From the NCBI RefSeq assembly GCF_002884495.1, contig NZ_KZ614145.1:3052423-3116422 (forward strand): a stretch of DNA of 64,000 nt, written 5' to 3'. The first letter of the stretch is position 1; the number at the start of each line of letters is the position of its first letter. The DNA comes from Rummeliibacillus pycnus. Its GTDB lineage: Bacteria > Bacillota > Bacilli > Bacillales_A > Planococcaceae. The position numbers were made by a program, and so were the translations under genes. The notes below the pieces were generated by a model. It did no database searches and was not told where the DNA came from. It saw nothing but the letters and a program-made list of their open reading frames with translations. Positions 23,214 to 31,240 of the stretch are shown in pieces.

Positions 23214-23330
23214 TATATTAATATAATAAGATTGCAATGATAGTGTAAATACAAAATTTCACAGAAAAAACATCGATTAGACTACAAGCATAAAAAAGAG
23301 AAAACATTTAGTAATTTCCGAAAAAAATAC

Positions 23331-23358
23331 TTGCAAGTTTTTAATATCCTGTTATAAT
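23331..23358 (+). promoter_or_regulatory. Promoter of the tRNA cluster
   Basis: TTGCAA (23331-23336) and TATAAT (23353-23358) with a 16-bp spacer lie about 40 nt upstream of tRNA-Asn, after the rrn terminator, so the tRNAs have their own start. Confidence 0.65.
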
Positions 23359-23395
23359 AATAAGTGTATTCGAAGTAGCATCATAATAATATTGT

Positions 23396-23472
23396 TCCGA
23401 AGTAGCTCAGTTGGTAGCAGCATCTGACTGTTAATCAGAGGGTCGCAGGTTCGAGTCCTGCCTTCGGAGCCA
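23396..23472 (+). tRNA. tRNA-Asn (GTT)
   Basis: Cloverleaf with acceptor TCCGAAG/CTTCGGA, anticodon stem CTGAC/... reading GTT, T-arm GGTTCGAGTCC, and encoded CCA. Confidence 0.96.
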
Positions 23473-23485
23473 TTTTTTTGTCTGT

Positions 23486-23558
23486 GCTTCCATAGCTCAG
23501 CAGGTAGAGTGCTTCCATGGTAAGGAAGAGGTCACCGGTTCGAGCCCGGTTGGAAGCT
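23486..23558 (+). tRNA. tRNA-Thr (GGT), no encoded CCA
   Basis: Acceptor GCTTCCA/TGGAAGC, anticodon stem CTTCC/GGAAG with anticodon GGT. The acceptor is followed by TTTC, so the CCA end must be added after transcription. Confidence 0.93.
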
Positions 23559-23668
23559 TTCAAAATTTATTAGAGGAAAATTGAAATTTTTTCTTAAAAG
23601 GGTTGCAAAGATAACTGAAACGTGATATTATAATTCATGTCCTGTTAGAGACACATAATTTTTTGGAC

Positions 23669-23743
23669 GGCCCCTTGGTCAAGCGGTTAAGACACCGCCC
23701 TTTCACGGCGGTAACACGAGTTCGAATCTCGTAGGGGTCACCA
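23669..23743 (+). tRNA. tRNA-Glu (TTC)
   Basis: Acceptor GGCCCCT/AGGGGTC, anticodon loop CTTTCAC giving TTC, T-arm GTTCGAATC, encoded CCA. Confidence 0.95.
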
Positions 23744-23770
23744 CTTTTAATAAATAAATATTTACCATTT

Positions 23771-23846
23771 GGAGGATTAGCTCAGCTGGGAGAGCACCTG
23801 CCTTACAAGCAGGGGGTCGGCGGTTCGATCCCGTCATCCTCCACCA
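23771..23846 (+). tRNA. tRNA-Val (TAC)
   Basis: Acceptor GGAGGAT/ATCCTCC, anticodon stem CTGCC/... with TAC, encoded CCA. Confidence 0.96.
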
Positions 23847-23853
23847 CTGTAAC

Positions 23854-23937
23854 GGAGGGGTAGCGAAGAGGCTAAACGCGGCGGACTGTAAATCCGCTCC
23901 TTCGGGTTCGGCAGTTCGAATCTGCCCCCCTCCACCA
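23854..23937 (+). tRNA. tRNA-Tyr (GTA)
   Basis: A class II tRNA with a long variable arm (CTCCTTCGGGTTC region), acceptor GGAGGGG/CCCCTCC, anticodon GTA and encoded CCA. Confidence 0.96.
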
Positions 23938-23942
23938 TTTAT

Positions 23943-24017
23943 TGGGGTATAGCCAAGCGGTAAGGCAACGGATTTTGATTCCGTCATGCCCTGGTTCGAA
24001 TCCAGGTACCCCAGCCA
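23943..24017 (+). tRNA. tRNA-Gln (TTG)
   Basis: Acceptor TGGGGTA/TACCCCA, anticodon stem CGGAT/... with TTG, encoded CCA. Confidence 0.95.
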
Positions 24018-24030
24018 TTTTTTATGTTAT

Positions 24031-24103
24031 GAGTCATTAGCTCAGTTGGTAGAGCATCTGACTTTTAATCAGAGGGTCGCTGGTTCGAATCCTGCATGAC
24101 TCA
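24031..24103 (+). tRNA. tRNA-Lys (TTT), followed by TCA instead of CCA
   Basis: Acceptor GAGTCAT/ATGACTC with discriminator A, anticodon TTT. The next three bases are TCA, a one-base departure from CCA, so the mature end needs trimming and enzymatic CCA addition. Confidence 0.94.
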
Positions 24104-24117
24104 TCATTCATAAATTC

Positions 24118-24156
24118 AAACCTTCTTCTTATTTATTAAGGAAGAAGGTTTTTTTG
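24118..24156 (+). terminator. Terminator of the tRNA cluster
   Basis: AACCTTCTTC and GAAGAAGGTT form a 10-bp stem followed by seven T. Confidence 0.9.
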
Positions 24157-24399
24157 TTTTCTATTATCGATGCAAGTTTATCACTAGTTATTTTACCTGT
24201 AAGTGATTAGAATTGATCCCTTGGTTTCTATTTCTTTATTTAGTAAGTAAAATAATCTCTTTCTTACTTCTTTTGTATAAAAAGGGTTAGTCATGTTAAA
24301 AGAATTTAGAATTGAATAAAAATACAGAAAAATGATAAGTTGAGCCATGAGTATTCCTGCCGTTACAATAGAATTAGCTGACAAAGGGGGGATCAATTC

Positions 24400-25305
24400 A
24401 TGGAATCATTAAAAATATCAATGATTGGGGTTCCTATGGATATGGGGCAGTTACGCAGAGGCGTTGATATGGGACCAAGTGCAATTCGCTATGCTGGCGC
24501 GGTTGAACGTTTAATAAATATTGGTCATACAGTAATAGATGATGGGGATATCTATATTGACCATTCAAAAAAAGAAAGTTCTACAAATTCAGCATTAAGA
24601 AATTTAGAGGCAGTTATTGAAGCAAATACTAAGTTAGCTCAAAAAGTTCATGAAATAGTAGAGAAAGGAAGATTCCCTTTAGTACTGGGTGGTGATCATA
24701 GTATTGCGATAGGTACATTAGCTGGAATTTCAGATCACTACGAAAATCTAGGTGTTATTTGGTATGATGCTCACGCAGATATGAATACAAGTGAAACATC
24801 ACCCTCAGGAAATATTCATGGCATGCCATTAGCTGTTAGCATGGGTATTGGTGATGAAGGTTTGGTAAATATTAAAGGATATGCGCCTAAAGTAAAACCT
24901 GAGAATATTGTTATTATCGGTGCACGTTCTATTGATCAGGGTGAGAAGGAATTAATTCGTGAAAAAGGTATAAAAGTATATTCAATGCATGAAATTGATC
25001 GTCTAGGCATGACTGATGTTATACAAGATGCAATTATTTATTTAAAAGGTCAAAATGTAGATGGCGTTCATTTATCTCTAGATTTAGATGGCATTGATCC
25101 GATATATACTCCAGGAGTAGGAACTCCAGTACCAGGTGGAATAACATACAGAGAAAGTCATCTAGCCATGGAAATGTTGCAAGAATCAGGTTTAGTTACA
25201 TCTGCAGAATTTGTAGAAGTCAATCCAATACTTGATGAAAGAAATAAAACAGCTGACGTAGCAGTTGCTTTAATGGGTTCATTATTTGGTGAGACTTTAG
25301 TTTAA
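24400..25305 (+). CDS. rocF: Arginase
   Basis: A 301-residue manganese enzyme hydrolysing arginine to ornithine and urea in the cytosol. The binuclear Mn site is visible in LGGDHSIAIGT, WYDAHADMNT and SLDLDGIDP; the substrate loop SGNIHGMPLA is intact. It starts at ATG 24400 behind AAAGGGGGGATC. Arginase directly ahead of sigW is a recurring order in Bacillales. The 240 bp upstream, after the tRNA terminator, hold no other credible gene and no promoter that I can place with confidence. Confidence 0.95.
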   Translation: MESLKISMIGVPMDMGQLRRGVDMGPSAIRYAGAVERLINIGHTVIDDGDIYIDHSKKESSTNSALRNLEAVIEANTKLAQKVHEIVEKGRFPLVLGGDHSIAIGTLAGISDHYENLGVIWYDAHADMNTSETSPSGNIHGMPLAVSMGIGDEGLVNIKGYAPKVKPENIVIIGARSIDQGEKELIREKGIKVYSMHEIDRLGMTDVIQDAIIYLKGQNVDGVHLSLDLDGIDPIYTPGVGTPVPGGITYRESHLAMEMLQESGLVTSAEFVEVNPILDERNKTADVAVALMGSLFGETLV

Positions 25306-25339
25306 AAAGAATGAGCGGTTTCCCTGTTTTATATCTCCG

Positions 25340-25386
25340 ACTGTAGATAAACTCGAAGAAAATAGAGTTTATCTACAGTTTTTTTC
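25340..25386 (+). terminator. Terminator after rocF
   Basis: ACTGTAGATAAACTC pairs with GAGTTTATCTACAGT (15 bp) around a 10-nt loop, followed by seven T. Confidence 0.92.
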
Positions 25387-25628
25387 TTTAAAAGATATAA
25401 ATAAGAAAGGTGATTATAGCTATGATAGATACTTTTTGCGCGCAGTGTTTATTAATTCTCCGGTAGCCTTAATCAGGTGATACATAATTATTTCAATTAT
25501 GATGAAGTATTTTCTCTTTTAATCTATTTTTTTATATTTTACATGAATGTGTATAAAATGATAAAAGTTGTAAGGTAAAATTGGTATAATAAATATAATA
25601 TCATAATTTAAAAAATGTGAAACAAAAG

Positions 25629-25655
25629 TGAAACTAATTGAGAGGTCGTTTCGTA
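25629..25655 (+). promoter_or_regulatory. SigW-type autoregulatory promoter
   Basis: TGAAAC (25629-25634) and CGTA (25652-25655) with a 17-bp spacer match the ECF sigma-W consensus (TGAAAC, 16-17, CGTA). It is placed 36 nt before the sigW start, as expected for autoregulation. Confidence 0.78.
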
Positions 25656-25690
25656 TATTATGGACAGCCGCATGGCGGAGGAGAATTCAC

Positions 25691-26254
25691 ATGGATGCGT
25701 TAATCAACAAAAGAATAAAGCAAGTGCTGAAAGGTGACCAACATGCGTATTCAGATATTGTGAGTCTCTATCAGCAAAAAGTTTATCAAGTATGCTACCG
25801 CATGCTTAACAACCAACACGAAGCAGAGGATATAGCACAGGAAGCTTTTATACGTGCATATACAAACTTGCACACTTTCGATTTAAAAAGGAAATTTTCT
25901 ACCTGGTTATTTCGTATTGCAACAAATTTGTGTATAGACCGAATAAGAAAAAAGAAACCGGACTATTACTTAGATGCAGAAGTTGCAGGTACGGATGGAC
26001 TCGATATGTATTCTCAGATTTCTTCAACAGATCGGCTCCCTGAAGAAGAGATTGAAAGAATGGAGCTACAAGAAAGAATTCAATATGAAATTAGTGGCTT
26101 GCCAGAAAAGTATCGAACCGTCATTATCTTGAAGTATATTGAAGAATTGCCGTTGCAGGAAATTAGCGAAATACTAGATATGCCACTAGGGACTGTGAAA
26201 ACGCGTATTCACCGAGGGCGTGAAGTGCTTAGAAAGCAATTGAGCAATTTGTAG
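25691..26254 (+). CDS. sigW: RNA polymerase ECF sigma factor SigW
   Basis: A 187-residue ECF sigma factor, the B. subtilis SigW length. It directs the envelope stress and antimicrobial-peptide resistance regulon. The ATG at 25691 is preceded by GGAGGAGA; an earlier GTG in frame overlaps the promoter and is rejected. Region 2 includes EAEDIAQEAFIRAYTNLHTFD and FSTWLFRIATNLCIDRIRKKKP; region 4 includes LPEKYRTVIILKYIEELPLQEISEILD and GTVKTRIHRGREVLRKQ. The anti-sigma gene follows after 12 nt. Confidence 0.95.
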   Translation: MDALINKRIKQVLKGDQHAYSDIVSLYQQKVYQVCYRMLNNQHEAEDIAQEAFIRAYTNLHTFDLKRKFSTWLFRIATNLCIDRIRKKKPDYYLDAEVAGTDGLDMYSQISSTDRLPEEEIERMELQERIQYEISGLPEKYRTVIILKYIEELPLQEISEILDMPLGTVKTRIHRGREVLRKQLSNL

Positions 26255-26266
26255 GGGGTTTTCACT

Positions 26267-26887
26267 ATGGGTAAATGCCCTGACCATATCGTGCGATACA
26301 TGCATGAATATTTAGATGGGGATATTAGTCGCGAACATGAGCAAGAATTGAAGTCATTTATGAAAGATTGTGATGATTGTCAAAAACATATGCAAGAGTT
26401 AACTAGGACAATAGCATTCGTAAAAAGTGCAGCCGTTATTGAAGCACCTTCAAATTTTGTGGAACAAGTGATGCAAAGGCTTCCAAAAACAAAGATGCGT
26501 ACTGGTGTGCAACGATGGATTCGTAGACATCCAATTTTGGTTGCAGCAGCAATGTTTTGCATTCTGATGAGTGCTTCCCTCTTTTCTGGCTACAATAATG
26601 ATCAAGAATTTTCATTTTCAAAACAACCTGATTTACAAGTGAAAGGTCAAACTGTAATCGTACCAGAAGGGAAGACGGTTAAAGGCGATATCGTTGTGAA
26701 GAATGGTGATATCCTTGTAAAAGGAAAAGTTGATGGCAATATTACGGTTATTAATGGTAAATATATGGCTTCAACTGCAAATGTTACTGGACAGATTGAG
26801 GAAGTTGATGAAGTTTTTGAATGGCTTTGGTATAAAATTAAAAGTAGCGTGAAAAGTGCTTGGTCTTTTATTGATAAAAATGAATAA
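26267..26887 (+). CDS. rsiW: Anti-sigma-W factor RsiW
   Basis: A 206-residue single-span inhibitor of SigW, released by stepwise proteolysis under stress. The N-terminal zinc-binding anti-sigma domain (about 1-75) has Cys4, Cys35 and Cys38 (KDCDDC), but the histidine of the usual H-x3-C-x2-C motif is Phe31 here. One membrane span lies near 90-107. The extracytoplasmic part (about 125-185) has short repeats (VKGDIVVKNGDILVKGKVDGN) like a small beta-helix. The start is ATG 26267 after GGGGG. Altered zinc ligation is the oddity; synteny makes the identity secure. Confidence 0.92.
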   Translation: MGKCPDHIVRYMHEYLDGDISREHEQELKSFMKDCDDCQKHMQELTRTIAFVKSAAVIEAPSNFVEQVMQRLPKTKMRTGVQRWIRRHPILVAAAMFCILMSASLFSGYNNDQEFSFSKQPDLQVKGQTVIVPEGKTVKGDIVVKNGDILVKGKVDGNITVINGKYMASTANVTGQIEEVDEVFEWLWYKIKSSVKSAWSFIDKNE

Positions 26888-26897
26888 ACTAATTGAG

Positions 26898-26926
26898 AAG
26901 TCTACTAATTTAATAGTGGACTTTTC
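26898..26926 (+). terminator. Terminator after rsiW
   Basis: AAGTCTACTA pairs with TAGTGGACTT (wobble pairs included), followed by a T-rich stretch. Confidence 0.65.
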
Positions 26927-27004
26927 TGCTTCAAACAGGCAGAAAGTAAGGTAGTTGTGCTATACTTAACGTATACGTACTCGCTAGAAAAGTGGGGGAT
27001 CCAC

Positions 27005-27847
27005 ATGTCTTTAATTAATGAATTTACGCAGTTCACCAACAATCAATGGGTAAGAATGGTATTAAACGTCATTGATATTTTATTAGTATGGTTGGTTATA
27101 TATAATATACTTACTTTGATTCGTGGCACAAAGGCCGTTCAGCTTTTGAAAGGTATTTTTGTGATTGTAATCATTCGAATTATTACCGTTTATTTAGGAT
27201 TAACAACATTAGCCTGGATGACGCAACAAGTAATTGAATTTGGATTTTTAGCCATCATCATTATTTTCCAACCTGAATTACGTAGAGCGTTGGAACAATT
27301 AGGGCGAGGAAAGTTGTTTGCTCGAAGTAATTTACAAGAAGAAGAAGAACAAGCACGGTTGATATCAGCTATGTCTAAATCAGTTAGTTACATGGCAAAA
27401 CGACGGATTGGCGCCCTTATTTCAATTGAAAGAGAAACCGGATTGAATGATTATATAGAAACAGGTATTCCAATGTTCTCTGAAATCTCATCAGAGTTAA
27501 TTATCAATATCTTTATTCCAAATACGCCACTTCATGATGGTGCAGTAATTGTACAAAAAAATAAAATAGCAGCTGCAGCTTGTTACTTGCCTCTTTCAGA
27601 AAGTCCATTTATTTCAAAAGAGCTTGGAACACGCCATCGCGCTGCAATCGGTATTAGTGAAGTAACGGATGCTGTAACAATTGTAGTTTCAGAGGAGACA
27701 GGAGCAATTAGTTTAACGATTAATGGCGATTTGCATCGTGATTTATCGATTGAAGAATTCGAATCACGTTTACAGCGCGCATGGTTTGGCGAATCAACTG
27801 CAGCAATCAGTACCTCCAAATGGAACTGGAGGGGGGATAAAAAGTGA
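27005..27847 (+). CDS. cdaA: Diadenylate cyclase CdaA
   Basis: A 280-residue membrane enzyme making c-di-AMP from two ATP. Three hydrophobic spans fill residues 20-95; the DAC domain follows with the catalytic PLHDGAVIV and GTRHRAAIGISE motifs. The ATG at 27005 lies 5 nt after GTGGGGGAT and gives the family length; an earlier ATG adds an unrelated leader. It overlaps the start of cdaR. CdaA-CdaR-GlmM form a known complex in Bacillus, and the three genes are adjacent here. Confidence 0.95.
   Translation: MSLINEFTQFTNNQWVRMVLNVIDILLVWLVIYNILTLIRGTKAVQLLKGIFVIVIIRIITVYLGLTTLAWMTQQVIEFGFLAIIIIFQPELRRALEQLGRGKLFARSNLQEEEEQARLISAMSKSVSYMAKRRIGALISIERETGLNDYIETGIPMFSEISSELIINIFIPNTPLHDGAVIVQKNKIAAAACYLPLSESPFISKELGTRHRAAIGISEVTDAVTIVVSEETGAISLTINGDLHRDLSIEEFESRLQRAWFGESTAAISTSKWNWRGDKK
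27813..27836 (+). promoter_or_regulatory. Hairpin masking the cdaR ribosome binding site
   Basis: CCTCCA (27813-27818) is the exact complement of TGGAGG (27827-27832) with an 8-nt loop. The right arm is the cdaR Shine-Dalgarno sequence (GGAGGGGGG, 27828-27836). Ribosomes finishing cdaA would open it, giving translational coupling. Confidence 0.5.
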
Positions 27848-29139
27848 TGGATAAACTAATTGACAGTCCATGGTTTTTACGAATTACCGCACTCGCATTG
27901 ACTTTGCTAATGTTCTTTACTGTAAGATCTGAAACAAGTACGGACAAAAATACAACTACCACTTCCGATCGTCAAGCTGAAGTAATTCATGACGTTCCTG
28001 TAAAAGTGCTTTATGATGACAAAAACTTAATCGTTACCGGGGTCCCACAGACAGTAGATGTCTCCGTTAAGGGTCCGTTAGCACTTGTATTACAAACAAA
28101 AGCGTTTAAGGATTATCAAGTTTACTTAGATCTAAGTAAAGAAACAATCGGAAAACACAAGGTTAAATTCAAATATAAGGGTTTTTCAGATAAGCTCCAA
28201 ATTCAAATTGAACCATCTACAATAGATGTATCTATAGAGGAAAAAGTGACACGAACCTTTAAAGTGGATCCTGACTTCAACGAAAGTCAATTAGCACCTA
28301 ATTATTTTGTAAAAACAATGACAGCAAATCCAGATGAAGTTACAGTTACAGGTGCTAAAAGTGTAGTCGATAGTATTGCTTATGTAAAAGCAATGTTATC
28401 AGGTGAATCAGGAGTGACAGAGTCCTTTACGAAAGAAGCCCCTGTAAAGGTGCTAGATCGTGATATGAATAAGTTAGATATTACAATTAGCCCATCTACT
28501 GTGCCTGTAAAAGTTGACATTGGGGAGTATAATAAGGAAGTGCCGATCTCGTTGAATGTAAAGGGGAATCCCAAAGATGATTTAAACGTAAAATCATTAA
28601 AAGCTGATACGAGTCATATTACGTTGTTTGGTCCAAAGAGTGAACTAGATAAAATCAATACATTACCTGTCGATGTAGATGTTTCAAAATTAAAGAAATC
28701 TGATGATGTTACAGTAAATTTGACGAAACCAACTGGCGTAACAAAGCTATCAACTAATCAAATAAAAGTACATGTGACACTAGATAATTCTTTAGGCGGC
28801 AGCAAAAATGTATTTGATGAAACAACGAATAATCAAAAAGAAAATACAAGTAAAACAACATCTACAGTGATTATTGACAATGTTAAAGTAAGTGTAAAAA
28901 ATCTAGATAAAGAACAATACACCATTGACAACGAAACAACTAATTATGTTTCAGTATTTGTTACGGGTGATGAGCAAGAAATTGCGAACATAACTGCATC
29001 AGATATTCATTTATATGTAGATGCTAATGATGTGAGAGAAGGAACTAATACCTTAGATATTTTAGGAAGTAGTCCTTCTGGTACAACATGGAAGGCCAAC
29101 CCAAGTTCTATAAAACTAAAAATTAGTCAACTTTCATAA
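27847..29139 (+). CDS. cdaR: CdaA regulator CdaR (YbbR-domain protein)
   Basis: A 430-residue membrane-anchored extracellular protein that modulates CdaA. One N-terminal span (about 8-25, WFLRITALALTLLMFF) is followed by four YbbR-type beta repeats, recognisable by recurrent VPVKV / DVSVKGP / VTVTGAKSVVD / ITLFGPKSELD segments. The start is ATG 27847 (MDKLIDSPW, as in B. subtilis); a GTG directly before it is also possible. The start overlaps the cdaA stop and its ribosome site lies in a hairpin. glmM follows after 49 nt. Confidence 0.93.
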   Translation: MDKLIDSPWFLRITALALTLLMFFTVRSETSTDKNTTTTSDRQAEVIHDVPVKVLYDDKNLIVTGVPQTVDVSVKGPLALVLQTKAFKDYQVYLDLSKETIGKHKVKFKYKGFSDKLQIQIEPSTIDVSIEEKVTRTFKVDPDFNESQLAPNYFVKTMTANPDEVTVTGAKSVVDSIAYVKAMLSGESGVTESFTKEAPVKVLDRDMNKLDITISPSTVPVKVDIGEYNKEVPISLNVKGNPKDDLNVKSLKADTSHITLFGPKSELDKINTLPVDVDVSKLKKSDDVTVNLTKPTGVTKLSTNQIKVHVTLDNSLGGSKNVFDETTNNQKENTSKTTSTVIIDNVKVSVKNLDKEQYTIDNETTNYVSVFVTGDEQEIANITASDIHLYVDANDVREGTNTLDILGSSPSGTTWKANPSSIKLKISQLS

Positions 29140-29188
29140 AAAAGTTCGTTCTTAAATTGCATTCAGTTTTGAAGGAGAGAATAACAAA

Positions 29189-30541
29189 ATGGGTAAATAT
29201 TTCGGAACAGACGGCGTCCGCGGAGTCGCCAATAGTGAGCTAACGCCTGAGTTAGCGTTTAAATTGGGACGGTTTGGTGGATACGTTTTAACGAAAGAAA
29301 CCACAGAGCGTCCAAAAGTATTAATAGGACGTGATACACGTATATCAGGGGAAATGCTAGAAGGCGCACTTGTTGCAGGTCTATTATCAGTAGGTGCAGA
29401 AGTAATGCGCTTAGGTGTAATTAGTACTCCAGGAGTTGCTTATCTTACACGAGTAATGAGTGCACAAGCAGGTGTAATGATTTCAGCATCCCATAATCCT
29501 GTTGCTGATAACGGCATAAAATTCTTTGGTCCAGATGGTTTTAAACTCTCAGATGCACAAGAAGCGGAAATAGAAGCTTTACTAGACCAAGAACACGATG
29601 ACCTACCTCGTCCAACTGGAGCAGACCTAGGTTCTGTGAGTGATTACTTTGAAGGTGGTCAAAAATACATTCAATTTTTGAAACAAACTGTATATGAAGA
29701 TTTTACAGGTATTCATATTGCATTAGATTGTGCTAATGGTGCAACATCATCCTTAGCTACGCATTTATTTGCGGATTTAGAAGCAGATTTATCAACGATG
29801 GGATCTTCTCCAAACGGTTTAAATATTAATGACGGAGTAGGTTCTACACATCCAGAAAAACTTGCCGAATTCGTAGTAGAAAAAGGTGCTGATGTTGGAC
29901 TGGCATTCGATGGTGATGGTGACCGTTTAATCGCAGTAGATGAGAATGGTAAAATTGTTGATGGTGACCAAATCATGTACATTTGCGCAAAACATTTACA
30001 TGAAAAAGGGCAGTTAAAACAAGATACAGTCGTATCAACCGTAATGAGTAATATGGGCTTCTACAAAGCTTTAGAAGAACACGGTATGCATAGCGTCCAA
30101 ACAAAAGTAGGCGACCGTTATGTAGTAGAAGCGATGCGTGAAGGTAATTACAATGTTGGTGGCGAACAATCAGGACATATTGTATTTTTAGACCATAACA
30201 CAACAGGTGATGGTTTACTTACTGGCTTACAGTTAGTTAATACAATGAAAGTGACAGGCAAAAAATTATCAGAACTTGCATCTGAAATGACTGTCTTCCC
30301 ACAAAAACTCATTAACGTTCGTGTTACTGATAAACATGCTGTAAAAGAAAATGAAAAAGTAGCAGCTATCATTACACAAGTTGAACAAGAAATGAATGGC
30401 GATGGACGTGTCTTAGTAAGACCATCTGGTACAGAGCCATTAGTTCGTGTAATGGTGGAGGCACCATCAAGTGAACTTTGCGAATCTTATTGCACACGAA
30501 TTGCAGATGTTGTTCGTGATGAAATGGGATTAAAGGATTAA
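29189..30541 (+). CDS. glmM: Phosphoglucosamine mutase
   Basis: A 450-residue cytosolic enzyme converting glucosamine-6-phosphate to glucosamine-1-phosphate for UDP-GlcNAc and cell wall synthesis. The phosphoserine loop [17 protein letters not shown] lies near residue 100, the metal loop is [12 protein letters not shown], and the phosphate-binding loop [15 protein letters not shown] is near the C-terminus. It starts at ATG 29189 after GAAGGAGAG. In Bacillus GlmM binds and inhibits CdaA, consistent with the shared operon. Confidence 0.97.
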   Translation: MGKYFGTDGVRGVANSELTPELAFKLGRFGGYVLTKETTERPKVLIGRDTRISGEMLEGALVAGLLSVGAEVMRLGVISTPGVAYLTRVMSAQAGVMISASHNPVADNGIKFFGPDGFKLSDAQEAEIEALLDQEHDDLPRPTGADLGSVSDYFEGGQKYIQFLKQTVYEDFTGIHIALDCANGATSSLATHLFADLEADLSTMGSSPNGLNINDGVGSTHPEKLAEFVVEKGADVGLAFDGDGDRLIAVDENGKIVDGDQIMYICAKHLHEKGQLKQDTVVSTVMSNMGFYKALEEHGMHSVQTKVGDRYVVEAMREGNYNVGGEQSGHIVFLDHNTTGDGLLTGLQLVNTMKVTGKKLSELASEMTVFPQKLINVRVTDKHAVKENEKVAAIITQVEQEMNGDGRVLVRPSGTEPLVRVMVEAPSSELCESYCTRIADVVRDEMGLKD

Positions 30542-30587
30542 TTAGAAATAGGAATGGCATAAGAACAATTCCTTATACAAATAGAGC

Positions 30588-30632
30588 AAAGGAGATATTC
30601 TCATAGAACTTTTGAGAATATCTCCTTTTTTT
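30588..30632 (+). terminator. Terminator after glmM
   Basis: AAAGGAGATATTCTC pairs with GAGAATATCTCCTTT around an 11-nt loop with a T tract. The following 240 nt before the glmS promoter show nothing I recognise. Confidence 0.9.
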
Positions 30633-30870
30633 AATACTTGGCGCTACTTGTAAAAGACTTCAAAGAAGTACTCCATGTGTTTAAAAACACCAAATTGCGG
30701 AAGGATATAAATACAGGTTGGACTAATTATAGAATGGTTAAATTAAAATTTGTGAAGTAGTCAGAAAGAATCTTTTTTATAAAAAGTGCAACAAAATTGG
30801 AATATGTTACGTATTATATAATGATTCATTATTTTTTGTAATTGTAAACCTTTTCAATGCATGTTTGTAA

Positions 30871-30899
30871 TTGACTATGGAAAGTGTTTTAAGTATGAT
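30871..30899 (+). promoter_or_regulatory. Promoter of glmS
   Basis: TTGACT (30871-30876) and TATGAT (30894-30899) are spaced by 17 bp and precede the ribozyme by about 95 nt. Confidence 0.7.
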
Positions 30900-30989
30900 G
30901 AAACTGCTGATGAATTTAAAAGGTCTAACCTCTAAATTTTATAAGTAAACTGCTAAGGAGGATTGTCGTCAAGTATAAATCGGAAAAAC

Positions 30990-31175
30990 AATTATAGCGC
31001 CAGTACTGAAGAAATCAAACGTACAATCTTCAGTAGACGAGGTGGAGGAGTATCGAATTTTTCGGCGGATGCCTCCCGATCGCCAATGCCCGATCGTTAG
31101 CTTACTTTTAAATTACTCAAGCAATTGAGTAGACAAAGAAGTAAGAAGGCAAAATAGCAGCTACAAAATAAGTGT
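30990..31175 (+). ncRNA. glmS self-cleaving ribozyme/riboswitch
   Basis: The catalytic core is recognisable: the cleavage site TATA|GCGCCAG (cut between 30996 and 30997), then GACGAGGTGGAGG at 31037-31049 and TCGGCGGATGCCTCCC at 31062-31077. Glucosamine-6-phosphate acts as cofactor for cleavage, and the cut glmS message is degraded, closing a feedback loop with the enzyme. The 3' end of the fold is approximate. Confidence 0.93.
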
Positions 31176-31240
31176 ACTTCGCCTATTAAGGAGGAGTGGA
31201 TTTCTTGTGGCTAATTTTGCAAAGCTCGGAGGAAAATTAA

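Noticed and set aside
23703-23987. 94-codon minus-strand frame across the tRNA cluster
   Set aside because: It is the antisense of tRNA-Val, tRNA-Tyr and tRNA-Gln; such frames are common false proteins.
24193-24396. 67-codon minus-strand frame between the tRNA cluster and rocF
   Set aside because: It starts against the rocF ribosome site on the other strand, has no Shine-Dalgarno sequence and low-complexity hydrophobic content; probably chance in AT-rich DNA.
25422-25466. 14-codon mini ORF (MIDTFCAQCLLILR) with an AAAGGTGAT-like site before sigW
   Set aside because: Too short to judge without conservation, and the sigW promoter lies downstream of it.
30964-31100. Open frame from TTG through the glmS ribozyme
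   Set aside because: The AAGGAGG before it is only one base from the TTG, too close for initiation, and the frame covers a known ribozyme.
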